Counted from the stretch's first letter, positions 1 to 8,598 are shown. The stretch is 22,279 nucleotides of DNA from Neocallimastix lanati (nom. inval.) (GCA_016946835.1 JACVTC010000505.1:1-22279), one strand, 5' to 3'. Program-made: numbers and translations. The notes: generated from the letters alone by a model not told the origin.

Positions 1-137
1 TTATTATTTAGAATTATTAATATAAAAAAAAAAAAATTTATTTATAAAATTTATTCTTATTAAAAAAAATTAAAAATTTGTACTACAAAAAAAAAAATTT
101 TTTTTGCTTATTATTTTAATATTTATCATTAATTAAA

Positions 138-183
<46 letters not shown>

Positions 184-227
184 TATATAAATCTATATCT
201 ATGATAATACTATTGGTTAAAAAAAAA

Positions 228-260
<33 letters not shown>

Positions 261-460
261 TTTGTTCTACGCTAAAGAAAAATTTAATTTATTATTTATT
301 AAAAAAAAATTTATTAATGAAATATTATTATTTTAATAAAAGGAAAAAAAAAAATATATATATTTTTTATTTTATTGAAAAAAAAAAAATAATAATAATA
401 ATAATAGGCGAACAAATTTATAAAAGCCTAAAATAAAAATAAAAAAAAAAACTATATATT
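1..460. other. AT-rich low-complexity stretch, no gene seen
   Basis: Almost pure A/T with T tracts of about 20-40 nt (around 141-180 and 229-254) and short A tracts. I see no reading frame or RNA gene in it on either strand. By position it is probably interior sequence of the leftmost retrotransposon (E0), whose left LTR would lie outside the window. Confidence 0.5.
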
Positions 461-463
461 TTA

Positions 464-678
464 ACGTCACTTCGCAAGAATGACCAGGGTTTTATCAGGG
501 ATCGAACCTGACCCACCTCTTATTTTCTGCGCGAGTGAACAAACTATCACCTGTTGAAGTGTGTAGTTGCCTTCAGCGTGAAGGTTTTATAGTTCTAGGG
601 CGTATTTGCCTAATTGTCAAGGATTTGTTCCTTGAGATACTCGCGTTTACAATCTACAAAACCTTGCAAAATTGTAAA
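464..678. other. Unidentified GC-richer island that folds as a multi-branched RNA
   Basis: Stands out from the AT-rich surroundings. Visible pairings: hairpin 466-469/481-484 with inner CTT/AAG; TCAGG/CCTGA (495-499/507-511); a long-range 7-bp stem CGCGAGT/ACTCGCG (530-536/639-645) enclosing AACTAT/ATAGTT (542-547/589-594), GTTGAAG/CTTCAGC (553-559/571-577, one wobble), a small stem 596-601/608-612 and TCAAGGA/TCCTTGA (617-623/629-635); and TTTACAAT/ATTGTAAA (646-653/671-678). The minus strand contains GGTTCGATCCC (B-box-like, about 499-509) followed by an A10 run on + (T10 on minus). It lies where E0's gag would be expected, so it may be part of a non-autonomous E0, or a separate RNA gene. 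I do not recognise it as a known RNA family. Confidence 0.5.
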
Positions 679-922
679 TAAGAGTTTATGAAATTAATAT
701 CCTGCAAGCTAACACTGTCTTACTCGAATATTAACTTCGTAAATTTGTTAACTTTTTATTATTTTTTTTTATTATTATTTTTTTATCTATAATCTATAAT
801 TAAATAAAGTTACTACAAAAACTAAAGTTTTCCAAAGTTTTTTTTTTTTTTTTTTTATGATAACTTTTATTATTATTAATATTAATATTAAATTATTAAT
901 TATTATTATTTAACAAAACTTA

Positions 923-1086
923 TGGATAATCTGATAGTATACCCTGTCTGACGTGCAGCTTGCCTCTTCACGGCGTCATGCCACGCGGGTACCACGGCTA
1001 CTGTATTCAATATAAAATTACAGCAGTCCAGAGCCTACTAGCCCAATTACTATGTAGGTTAAACTTAGCCCGGAAATCTATATCCA
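923..1086. ncRNA. Structured leader RNA domain of element E0
   Basis: A ~164-nt domain between PBS and interior, about 85% identical to 8599-8764 in E1. Paired regions: P0 TGGATA/TATCCA (923-928/1081-1086), P1 TACCC/GGGTA (940-944/987-991), TGAC/GTCA with inner GCC/GGC (962-964/972-974), GGCT/AGCC (996-999/1032-1035) and CTGTA/TACAG (1001-1005/1019-1023). CCTAC/GTAGG (1034-1038/1054-1058) is an alternative to the GGCT stem. The stems change in step with those of E1 while the joining segments are nearly invariant, the mark of selected RNA structure. Position suggests an encapsidation, dimerisation or translation element; function is inference. Confidence 0.72.
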
Positions 1087-1142
1087 AGGCTTTGTTAAAT
1101 AATTTAATTAATAAATAATATTAAATTTTATTTTCTAATATT

Positions 1143-1159
1143 CCCCGATATCTCCACCA
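1143..1159 (-). other. Primer-binding site of E0
   Basis: On the minus strand this reads TGGTGGAGATATCGGGG, starting with TGG as expected for pairing with the CCA end of a tRNA. It lies 7 nt inside the LTR edge. The same 17 nt occur at the same place in E1 and E3. The implied primer tRNA has acceptor strand TATCTCC, discriminator A, then CCA; I cannot name its amino acid. Confidence 0.8.
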
Positions 1160-1960
1160 TAAATTATGTTATGGTTCGGGTTTTATTAGAATTTTTATTT
1201 AATTATTTATTTTTAATATTTTTCTGTCTACATTTTAATTATTGAAAAACTTCACTTATTTATACTTTTTGAAAAAAAAATAAATATGTAAAGCCTTTCT
1301 ACATTTTATTATCATATTTAAAAAAAAATATTTACTATTACTAATTAATTAAAATTTTATATTAATTTAAATTAACTAATTCATAAGTATTTTTATTTTA
1401 ATAAATTTTGTTTACATAATTTTATATTATTTTTCATATACTAAAACTAAATTATTTAATATATACGAAAAGTAACAAACAAAATTTAAAAAGATTTTAC
1501 AGAAAAATAAAGTTATTTTAATCAAGAATGTTAATATAATATTCTTATATTTTATATAAAATAAATTTAAAAACTATAATATATTTAATATTTATTATTA
1601 ATCAATTAAGATTTGATTTTATTTGTGGGGAATAAAAATATAAAATAATCAATTTAAAAATAAAATAAAATACTAAAAAGAATACAAGTTTAATATTGAT
1701 ACAATATAATAATAATATAATAATATATTTGAAAATAAAAATAAAATATTAATATTGATAATAAACACTTTAATAAAATAATAAAATTTGAGGTTAAATT
1801 ATAGATATTGATATTAATAATAAAAATATAAAATTATTGATAATATTTTAGAAACTTTTAATAAAAATATAAAAAAAATATATTTAGAAAATATTTTAGT
1901 ATAGAAAATATAGTAAAGTAATATTAAGTAAAGAATAATATAATGGATTCTAAAGTATGT

Positions 1961-2008
1961 TGAAATTATAACTGAATTGAAATCTCAATTTCAGTTATTT
2001 ACATTTCA
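1961..2008. other. Long imperfect hairpin in LTR0
   Basis: TGAAAT (1961-1966) pairs with ATTTCA (2003-2008). Inside, ATAACTGAATTGA pairs with TCAATTTCAGTTAT with a single-nucleotide bulge, leaving a short loop. Confidence 0.5.
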
Positions 2009-2173
2009 ATAATTAAAAATATTATTTATTTAATTATAAATAATATATATATTTAAATAATTAATAATTAATATAAATTCTTGTTTAATATTTAAAGGGT
2101 TATCTTAGGCCTAATAATTCTGAGAATATTAATAAATAAGGTTTATATTAATAATTAATTTCAATGATACATT

Positions 2174-2185
2174 TGACGTCACGTG
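2174..2185. promoter_or_regulatory. Overlapping CRE-like and E-box-like palindromes in LTR0
   Basis: TGACGTCA (2174-2181) overlaps CACGTG (2180-2185). These are the classical bZIP (ATF/CREB) and bHLH core sites and are rare GC-containing words in this very AT-rich LTR. Binding by a host factor is inference. Confidence 0.35.
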
Positions 2186-2340
2186 TATTTTATTTATATT
2201 ATGTTTTTATATATGTTTACAACATATCTATATTAAATTCAATTATTCAAATTAATTATATAATTAAATTTATCCTTATATTTTATTATTATTTATATTA
2301 CTATATTATTACTATCTTATAATTAAATATTATTATTATG

Positions 2341-2401
2341 TAACTTACAAAGTATAAAAGAAAGATGTAAAAATCTATCTTTTATGTTCTTTGTAAGGTT
2401 A
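2341..2401. other. ~25-bp inverted repeat (hairpin) in LTR0
   Basis: TAACTTACAAAG (2341-2352) pairs with CTTTGTAAGGTTA (2389-2401, one bulge). ATAAAAGAAAGAT (2354-2366) pairs with ATCTATCTTTTAT (2373-2385, one mismatch), leaving a loop of about 6 nt. It is one of the most stable-looking hairpins in the window. Confidence 0.55.
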
Positions 2402-2717
2402 TTGTAAAATTACCTTAATAGTAATATATTATAGATATTTTATTAAATAAAATCAATAAATTTAAAATCAAATTAATTTGATAATTCTAATTATCAAAGT
2501 TTATTATAAATAAATTTTCATTAAACTAAACATTTAAATATTTATTATTATTATTATATATCTATATAGTATATTACTATATAGACATATCGACTTAGTG
2601 AATATTTTTATTAAAACATATTATTTTATTTAAATTTAAATTAAAAATTATATCAAAATCTTAACAAAGTAAGTTGAAATTCTAATTAATAATCCATTAT
2701 ATGTTCGTTCTTTACCA

Positions 2718-2721
2718 CAAA
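2718..2721. repeat. Target-site duplication of E1, left copy (CAAA)
   Basis: CAAA lies between the end of LTR0 and the start of E1's left LTR, and recurs at 9737-9740 directly after E1's right LTR. One further T could extend the match to 5 bp if the LTR edge is drawn one base in. Confidence 0.7.
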
Positions 2722-3509
2722 TGGTATGGTTCATATAATTTTAGGAATATAATAATAATTAACACAAATAATAAAATTACAATAAAAAAAATAATTTGTT
2801 TTAAAATCAATATTTATTTATTTAAATTTATAAAAGAAAAAATAATAATATAATTATTTATTTAATAAAAAGAAAGTTATTGATTATATTTTATTTCACT
2901 AAAATTACATGTATTTATATTTTTTTATCAAATTAAAATTTGTAAAGCCTAACTATTTTTTTAATAAACTAATTACTAATTATTTTTATAAATAAAACAT
3001 TTAAATTGAAATTGAATTATTATTTTAGTTAATAATATTATTGTTATAAATAGTAGTTATATGTTATTGAATTATTAATTATTTAATAATAGTTTAATAC
3101 TAATATATATAAAATAAAAATAAAGAGATTATACAGAATATTTTATTGTGGTTTAGTTAAATTTAGTAATTAAAAATAAATTTAAATTGATAACGAAAAT
3201 TTTAATAACTAATTAAATAGATTTGATTATTTTCAATATAACATAATACAAAAGAAATATAATATTAATATATTAAGTGGGCAAGGACAATATTCTTGGC
3301 TAAAGATTTTTAATACATTATAATGGAATCGGATCGATAATTCAAAAAGGAATTATAAGTTAATTGGTGATTTATTAACTTAAGATTTCTATTTAGTAAT
3401 ATTTGAAGAATATTGGAAAGTTCCAATTATATAGAATAGAATAATCTATAAGGTTAGAATAATTTATATTATTCTAGCACAATTAGTATTATTTGTTCAT
3501 TCTGTATTA
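2722..3509 (-). repeat. E1 left LTR (3' LTR in sense orientation)
   Basis: Starts TGGTATGG and ends CTGTATTA on the plus strand. Same length as the right copy and about three substitutions from it (for example at loop position G/A near 3366). Its sense-proximal part (3337-3475) holds four consecutive perfect hairpins. The sense 5' end reads TA rather than the canonical TG. Confidence 0.92.
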
Positions 3510-3549
3510 AGATGCCCCCGCTAAGACTCAAGCTAGGTAGAAGCTGAGT
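3510..3549 (-). other. E1 polypurine tract with adjacent hairpin
   Basis: In sense, AGCGGGGGCATCT (3522-3510) abuts the 3' LTR, as expected for a plus-strand DNA primer. Just upstream in sense is a hairpin: ACTCA/TGAGT (3526-3530/3545-3549) plus GCT/AGC (3532-3534/3542-3544), with a bulged A. It overlaps the end of pol, whose stop codon is at 3533-3535. E2 and E3 have the same G-rich tract and a hairpin in the same place. Confidence 0.7.
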
Positions 3550-6500
3550 TAAACTTGACAATATTTTTCAAATGAACATTACGATTCATTTGTATATTAG
3601 TAGCAGGATCAGCTAAAGTGACTGTATTGAATTGTTTCTTTACCACTTTCATAGGTCCAACAAAGTAAGGTTCTAATTTAGTTCGATTAAAGTTTCTTAC
3701 TAGTACTAAATCACCTGGTTTTATTCTTTTAGCTTGATTCATACTGGTCTTTTCTTCTCTCCTAGTAGCCCAATACTTCGAAGCATTTTTGATATTAGAC
3801 GCGGCCTCCATTACCCATTGGTAGTGTGATACAAATTTTTCCAGTAGAATTTCGTCAGAAGACTTATTTATACCCTTAGTTGGTCTGGCAGCAATGTCAA
3901 AAGGTTGTTGGTCCTCCCCTCCATAAACTAATTCAAAACTTGAATGGTTGGTGATTGAGTTTTTAGTAGTTCTTAAAGCCCAAAGTGCAGATGGTAAAAT
4001 TTCATCCCACTCTTTGTGTTGTTTTCCTAGTAATCGTAATAATTTTCCAATTTCTTTATTACGATTCTCAACTAAACCATTGCTTTCAGGATGATATGGA
4101 GTGATAAATTTAACATATACATCATATAAATCAAGGAAGATTTTTGTCATATCTGATGTAAATTGTGTTCCATTATCAGTAGTGATAATTTGAGGTACAC
4201 CGTGTCGAGCAAATACATTAATTAAAAATTTTATCACATCCTGAGAAGTAACATTTTCAGTGGGCTCTGCCTCAACCCATTTAGTAAAATAATCAACCAC
4301 AACGATTATATATTGATTATTATTTCTGGTTTTATTTAGAGGTCCTATAATGTCCAATCCTAAGTGTGTAAATGGTCCTTCCACTTCAGTTGGTTTATCT
4401 TCCGTTGGTTCAGGGTATGGTTGAGATTTATTTAATTGACATTTTTCACATTTACCTATAATTCGCTTAATGTCATTAACCATATTGTTCCAATAGTAGC
4501 TCTTTTTCAAACGTTGGTATGTCTTGTAATAGCCTTCGTGTCCTATACTGTGTGCTTGAAAAATTAATTGAAGTTTTTCTTTTGTATCTGTAACTAATTT
4601 TCTATAATTATTGCCATCAACAAAGTAGTCCACACCATCAATTGTCGTAAATTTTTCTTCAATAAATTCCTTAATGGTTCTTGAAAGCAGGTTTTCATCT
4701 TGTTCTTTGATTATTTGTGTTGTTAATACAACTTTTTCTTTTTCATTTTTCATTCTTGATAAAGCATCTGCGACAACATTATTCTTCCCAGCTTCATATC
4801 GTAAATCAATTCCTAACATACTGACAGTCAAACACCATCTAGTATGACGAGAATTTTGTGGTTCCTTACTTTTAAGTAATCCGATTAATGGTCTATGATC
4901 TGTATATACTATAGTTTGCTTAGGATTTCCCATAATATAAGATTTTAATTTATTAATACAGTAAATTAGAGCAGCACCTTCTAGATCCGTAATTCCATAA
5001 TTCTTTTCCGATTTAGATAAACTTCTACTAATATAATGAACCGGATGCTCCTTTCCAGTTTCATCATCCTTTTGTAAAAGCACACCGCCTATTCCATCAT
5101 AGGAAGCATCTGTTCTTATAATAAATTCTCTATCAAATCTAGGAAATCTTAATATTGGGGCATTGATTAATCTTTCCTTAAGAATTTTAAAACTTTCTTC
5201 TTGTTCCTTTTTCCATTCAAACTTAATACCTTTTCTTAATAGAGTGCAGAGAGGAGCAGTAACTTTTGCAAAGTCCTTAATAAAATTTCTATAATATCCA
5301 ATGGCTCCTAAAAATGATCGAAGTTCATGAATGTTAGAGGGAGCCTTCCATTCTTTAATAGCTTCAACTTTGTTTTCCAATGGACTTAAACCTTCTGAGG
5401 ATACTTTATGTCCAAGTACTTCTACTTCAGTTTGCATGAAAGAACACTTTTCGATATTGATTTTTAACTTATGTTCCTTGAATATTTCTAAGACTTGTTT
5501 AAGATGTTCTAGGTGTTCTTCTTCAGTTCTTGAGTAGATTAAAATATCATCGATAAAGTTATAGACGCATTTTCCTATTAAGGGAAATAGTATACGGTTC
5601 ATTTCTCTTTGGAATGTAGCTGGAGCACCTGTTAAACCGAAGGGCATTACCTTGAATTGGTAGTTTCCGAACTTAGTTGTAAAGGTAGTGATTTCAACAC
5701 TATCATCATCCATTAATATTTGATGATAACCGGAATAAAGATCTAATGTTGAGAAGATTTTTGCTCCATCTAAGCTATCAAAAATTTCCTCAATATTTGG
5801 TAAAGAATAAGAATCCTTCTTAGTTGCTTCATTTACTTTCCTATAGTCAATACACAGGCGCCATTTACCGTTCTTTTTAGGCACAAGTACTACTGGTGAT
5901 GACCATTCTGAACATGAAGGTTCAATTAATCGTTTATATATGAGTTTGGTTAATTCTTCTTTTAAGATATCTGTTTTTAATTTACTAAGTCGATAAAATT
6001 TTTGTTTAATAGGTTTAACTCCTTCCTTAAGAATAATTTTGTGTGGTGATAAAACTGAAGGTGTTAATTCTTCAGAAGAAGTTGCAATTATATCAATATA
6101 TTCTTCAAGTAATTTAGTAATAGCTTCTCTATAATTTGAATTAATTGTATTTTGAAAAACTGTGTCATATATATATTTTATGGGTGGTAATCCTTCAATC
6201 GTTTTCAATTGTTGCTTAGCTTCTTGGTGATTCAATGCTTTGATTACACATAATAATTTTTCTTCGTCATCATATTCATTATTAATATGTGCAATTTCTT
6301 CAATTAAACCTTGATCATTAAATCGACAAAGACTATATCTAATTGGATGTATAAATAACTGGTTATCAATTTGAGTTTTGAGGTTGATTAATATATCATA
6401 GAATGGATCCTCCTTGTCTATAATTCTACACGTAACAAGTAGTTCTAGTTCATTAATTTTTACGGGAACTTTGATTAACATATCTTCTGAGTAATCATCA

Positions 6501-7537
6501 TTCATCGTTGCTAAACGTATTCGTCCTGCACTAACTCCTATAGGTTCATACTGATAAGGTAATTTATCTAAAAATTGCTTTGTGATAATACTTAAGTTGC
6601 TACATGAATCTATTAAAGCCTTACCACGAACTCCATCTACTATTACATCAACCATAGCAATATTATCTTCTTGTGGTTCATGATGTTTACTTTTATATGT
6701 ATGATCTATATTGTTCGTTATTATTGTAGTAGCACACATATTATCCACTGCACCTGAAATTTTAGTATTATTCTTTTCTAATTTAAGTCCTTGTGATACT
6801 TGAGACCGTATCTTTGGAGCAACGTCCAATAATTGTCCAAATGTAATATTGCAATTACTGGAGTTTAAATCTTTGATCACGTCATAACTATCACAATCAG
6901 TTTGCATTTGTATTCTTCTTGGAATTCTAGTTGGCATAATTTCAGTTGACTTTTCTGATGATTTTTCTTGAATTAATTTATTTAAAGTTTGTTTAGAATT
7001 ATTTTCTTCCTGAGAAGTTTCTTCATTAATAACATTAACATTACTATTATTATTATTATTTTCCACAGAAGTACTAGTACTAGCTCTTTCCTTATTTCTT
7101 AGCTTTTTCTCAATTCTCTTTTCTTTTTCTATTCTAGGTTGAACCATAATCGAAGGATGTAATTGAGTTGTTGGCTTTTTGACTGGTCGCGATGTTCCCC
7201 TTAATTGATTTTCTTTTTGTTTTCGTAAACCTGGAGTAACTATTGGCTTAGGATCATCTCTTAGACTACGGTGAACCCTCTTTCCTCTTTGGTCACTAGT
7301 CTCTTCATCTTTAGGATTTGCCTTTCTCTTTATAACGTTTACTAAGTAATCCAATTCTTTGGAACCATCCGACTCATCATCAAAATCTTCGTAATAATCC
7401 GTAGTAGTACCTTCTTGGAAATCAGCAGTTTCTTCATAATCATCATCTTCTTTTAAGTCAACTATTTTGGGACGATGGCAGACTGAAGCAATTTTTTTGA
7501 CGATGGGAGTGCTTCTACTCCCTTTTAGTGGTTTAAA
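3533..7537 (-). CDS. pol: E1 Pol polyprotein: protease, reverse transcriptase, RNase H, integrase (-1 frame to gag)
   Basis: Open from the frameshift heptamer (TTT at 7537) to TAG at 3533, 1334 codons; it has no start codon of its own at the head, so it should be made as a Gag-Pol fusion. Counting from the shift: acidic/basic linker 1-300; retropepsin with LIDSCSN (Asp about 310; DSC instead of the usual D-S/T-G) and DILIN; RT about 535-715 with LPNI, MPFGL and catalytic FIDD (F661) in place of YxDD; RNase H about 795-925 (RTDAS...YTDHRPL...ADALSR); integrase HHCC finger about 996-1037 (HSIGH...CEKC), D-D-E core (LDIIGP, TTDNG, NGLVENRNKE) and a GPY/F-like module (LEPYFVGP) at the C end. No chromodomain. 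It acts in virus-like particles and the nucleus. No internal stop or frameshift. Confidence 0.93.
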   Translation of the reverse strand, partial: FKPLKGSRSTPIVKKIASVCHRPKIVDLKEDDDYEETADFQEGTTTDYYEDFDDESDGSKELDYLVNVIKRKANPKDEETSDQRGKRVHRSLRDDPKPIVTPGLRKQKENQLRGTSRPVKKPTTQLHPSIMVQPRIEKEKRIEKKLRNKERASTSTSVENNNNNSNVNVINEETSQEENNSKQTLNKLIQEKSSEKSTEIMPTRIPRRIQMQTDCDSYDVIKDLNSSNCNITFGQLLDVAPKIRSQVSQGLKLEKNNTKISGAVDNMCATTIITNNIDHTYKSKHHEPQEDNIAMVDVIVDGVRGKALIDSCSNLSIITKQFLDKLPYQYEPIGVSAGRIRLATMNDDYSEDMLIKVPVKINELELLVTCRIIDKEDPFYDILINLKTQIDNQLFIHPIRYSLCRFNDQGLIEEIAHINNEYDDEEKLLCVIKALNHQEAKQQLKTIEGLPPIKYIYDTVFQNTINSNYREAITKLLEEYIDIIATSSEELTPSVLSPHKIILKEGVKPIKQKFYRLSKLKTDILKEELTKLIYKRLIEPSCSEWSSPVVLVPKKNGKWRLCIDYRKVNEATKKDSYSLPNIEEIFDSLDGAKIFSTLDLYSGYHQILMDDDSVEITTFTTKFGNYQFKVMPFGLTGAPATFQREMNRILFPLIGKCVYNFIDDILIYSRTEEEHLEHLKQVLEIFKEHKLKINIEKCSFMQTEVEVLGHKVSSEGLSPLENKVEAIKEWKAPSNIHELRSFLGAIGYYRNFIKDFAKVTAPLCTLLRKGIKFEWKKEQEESFKILKERLINAPILRFPRFDREFIIRTDASYDGIGGVLLQKDDETGKEHPVHYISRSLSKSEKNYGITDLEGAALIYCINKLKSYIMGNPKQTIVYTDHRPLIGLLKSKEPQNSRHTRWCLTVSMLGIDLRYEAGKNNVVADALSRMKNEKEKVVLTTQIIKEQDENLLSRTIKEFIEEKFTTIDGVDYFVDGNNYRKLVTDTKEKLQLIFQAHSIGHEGYYKTYQRLKKSYYWNNMVNDIKRIIGKCEKCQLNKSQPYPEPTEDKPTEVEGPFTHLGLDIIGPLNKTRNNNQYIIVVVDYFTKWVEAEPTENVTSQDVIKFLINVFARHGVPQIITTDNGTQFTSDMTKIFLDLYDVYVKFITPYHPESNGLVENRNKEIGKLLRLLGKQHKEWDEILPSALWALRTTKNSITNHSSFELVYGGEDQQPFDIAARPTKGINKSSDEILLEKFVSHYQWVMEAASNIKNASKYWATRREEKTSMNQAKRIKPGDLVLVRNFNRTKLEPYFVGPMKVVKKQFNTVTLADPATNIQMNRNVHLKNIVKFNSAST
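7485..7537 (-). promoter_or_regulatory. Programmed -1 ribosomal frameshift signal of E1, possible pseudoknot
   Basis: Slippery heptamer T TTA AAC (7537-7531) in gag phase, 8-nt spacer, then hairpin GGGAGT/ACTCCC (7522-7517/7510-7505) with loop AGAAGC. Loop bases GAAGC (7515-7511) can pair with GCTTC (7489-7485) after a 15-nt connector, an H-type pseudoknot. The gag stop lies 3 nt after the heptamer (7527-7525) and the -1 frame runs straight into pol. Confidence 0.85.
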
Positions 7538-8442
7538 TGATTTTCATAAAACTTCTTGCGGTTATTTTCCAATATAGAATTTAATTTAGGACAGTTTCGT
7601 TTGGTATGTCCTTCATTGCTACAAAACCAGCAAGTACTAATTTTCATTTCTTTTATCTTGTTAGTGATATTTTCTATAGATACATTTTTGTGGGTTTTTG
7701 GTTTGTTAAAATCATTTGAAATGTTCTTATTAAAATTACTTTTAGAGTTAAGGAGATTGTAATGAGTCTTATCATAATATTCAGTACTATTTTTAATAGA
7801 TAAACGATCAACTTTTTCGGCTATAGCGAACGCTTTGGTAATAGAAATATGGTCTTTAAGCATAACCTTTCTCCATGCGTCAGGATTATTGGTTAAGGAA
7901 TCTGCATAATCTAAAACACTAATTTTTCTTCTTCTCTTTTTATCCAATTTATGGTACAAAGATCTATAACGGACATTAAAATCTTTAACTTTCTCGTTCT
8001 TCTTTATTTTCATGGAACGTAATTCTCGTAACAAATTGGTTTGATCTTCTTTAAGTCCATAGAAAGTCTTCAGATGATTTATGATTTCATCAAGGCTTGG
8101 GTAGGTGCTAGTAGATTCACTTTCTTCATCATCTTCTCCTTCACTATCGCTATCGAAATCAGAATCTTCATCTTCAGTAAGGTCATTTCCATCTTCTAGT
8201 TCTTGGATAATTTCTCTTGGTTCTCCAGAAGCCGTTAATATACAAGCAGTAAAAATAGTTTCAGGATCCTTGATATGTTGGTATTTTATCCATGCCTTTA
8301 ACTCGTTTGCCCAGGAATTGATGTCTAGGTTTTGTTTAGTAAGCTTTTCAAAATCTTTTAATTCTTTCTTTAATTCTCTGAAGCTAAGCTTACTTTCTGG
8401 AGTACTCTCTGTTGGAGTACTGGAAGTACTGGATGTTCTCAT
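7525..8442 (-). CDS. gag: E1 Gag structural protein with one CCHC zinc knuckle
   Basis: 305 aa from ATG at 8442, the first ATG after the structured leader (8599-8764). The N-terminal part is Ser/Thr-rich; a capsid-like helical region follows, interrupted by a very acidic Asp/Glu/Ser stretch (about residues 83-112). The C end has a nucleocapsid knuckle C-x2-C-x4-H-x4-C (C271 to C284), which binds genomic RNA in Ty3/retroviral Gags. It would assemble virus-like particles in the cytoplasm. The last codons contain the slippery site, so a fraction of ribosomes should make Gag-Pol. Gag identity rests on position, the knuckle and the frameshift; the capsid fold itself is inferred. Confidence 0.88.
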   Translation of the reverse strand: MRTSSTSSTPTESTPESKLSFRELKKELKDFEKLTKQNLDINSWANELKAWIKYQHIKDPETIFTACILTASGEPREIIQELEDGNDLTEDEDSDFDSDSEGEDDEESESTSTYPSLDEIINHLKTFYGLKEDQTNLLRELRSMKIKKNEKVKDFNVRYRSLYHKLDKKRRRKISVLDYADSLTNNPDAWRKVMLKDHISITKAFAIAEKVDRLSIKNSTEYYDKTHYNLLNSKSNFNKNISNDFNKPKTHKNVSIENITNKIKEMKISTCWFCSNEGHTKRNCPKLNSILENNRKKFYENHLNH

Positions 8443-8598
8443 TAAATAAAATTTATTGTATCTATAGAATGCTAAACCTTATAATGTATAAATTGTTATA
8501 AAAAGTAAAAATAAAAAAAAAATTAAAAAAAATAAATCTTTTAACTAATAAAATTATTAATTATTTATTATTATTAATCATTTATTAAATTATAATAA

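Larger units (their letters stand above)
1167..2717 (-). mobile_element. Long terminal repeat of element E0 (5' LTR in sense orientation)
   Basis: About 1.55 kb, starting TGTTATGG and ending TTTACCA on the plus strand, so TG...CA. On the minus strand its beginning (TGGTAAAGAACGAAC) resembles the LTR starts of E1 (TAATACAGAATGAAC) and E3 (TGATAAAGAATAGAA). A PBS sits 7 nt to its left and the CAAA junction to E1 directly follows. Its partner LTR is not in the window, so the limits rest on these terminal signals rather than on a direct repeat. It could be part of an intact element or of a truncated one. Confidence 0.7.

Noticed and set aside
487-511. tRNA gene on the minus strand suggested by TCAGG-TTCGATC-CCTGA
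   Set aside because: Only a T-arm-like hairpin is present; no acceptor partner, D arm or anticodon arm can be placed around it.
1-900. gag of element E0
   Set aside because: No open frame with a zinc knuckle or Gag-like sequence on the minus strand left of the leader; only AT-rich sequence and the structured island.
923-1086. Group I/II intron core or a known self-cleaving ribozyme
   Set aside because: No group I P/Q/R/S words, group II domain V, hammerhead CUGANGA...GAAA or other core I know could be found on either strand.
3533-3700. Chromodomain at the end of integrase to explain targeting
   Set aside because: Both Pol proteins end shortly after the GPY/F-like module with no aromatic-cage chromodomain sequence.
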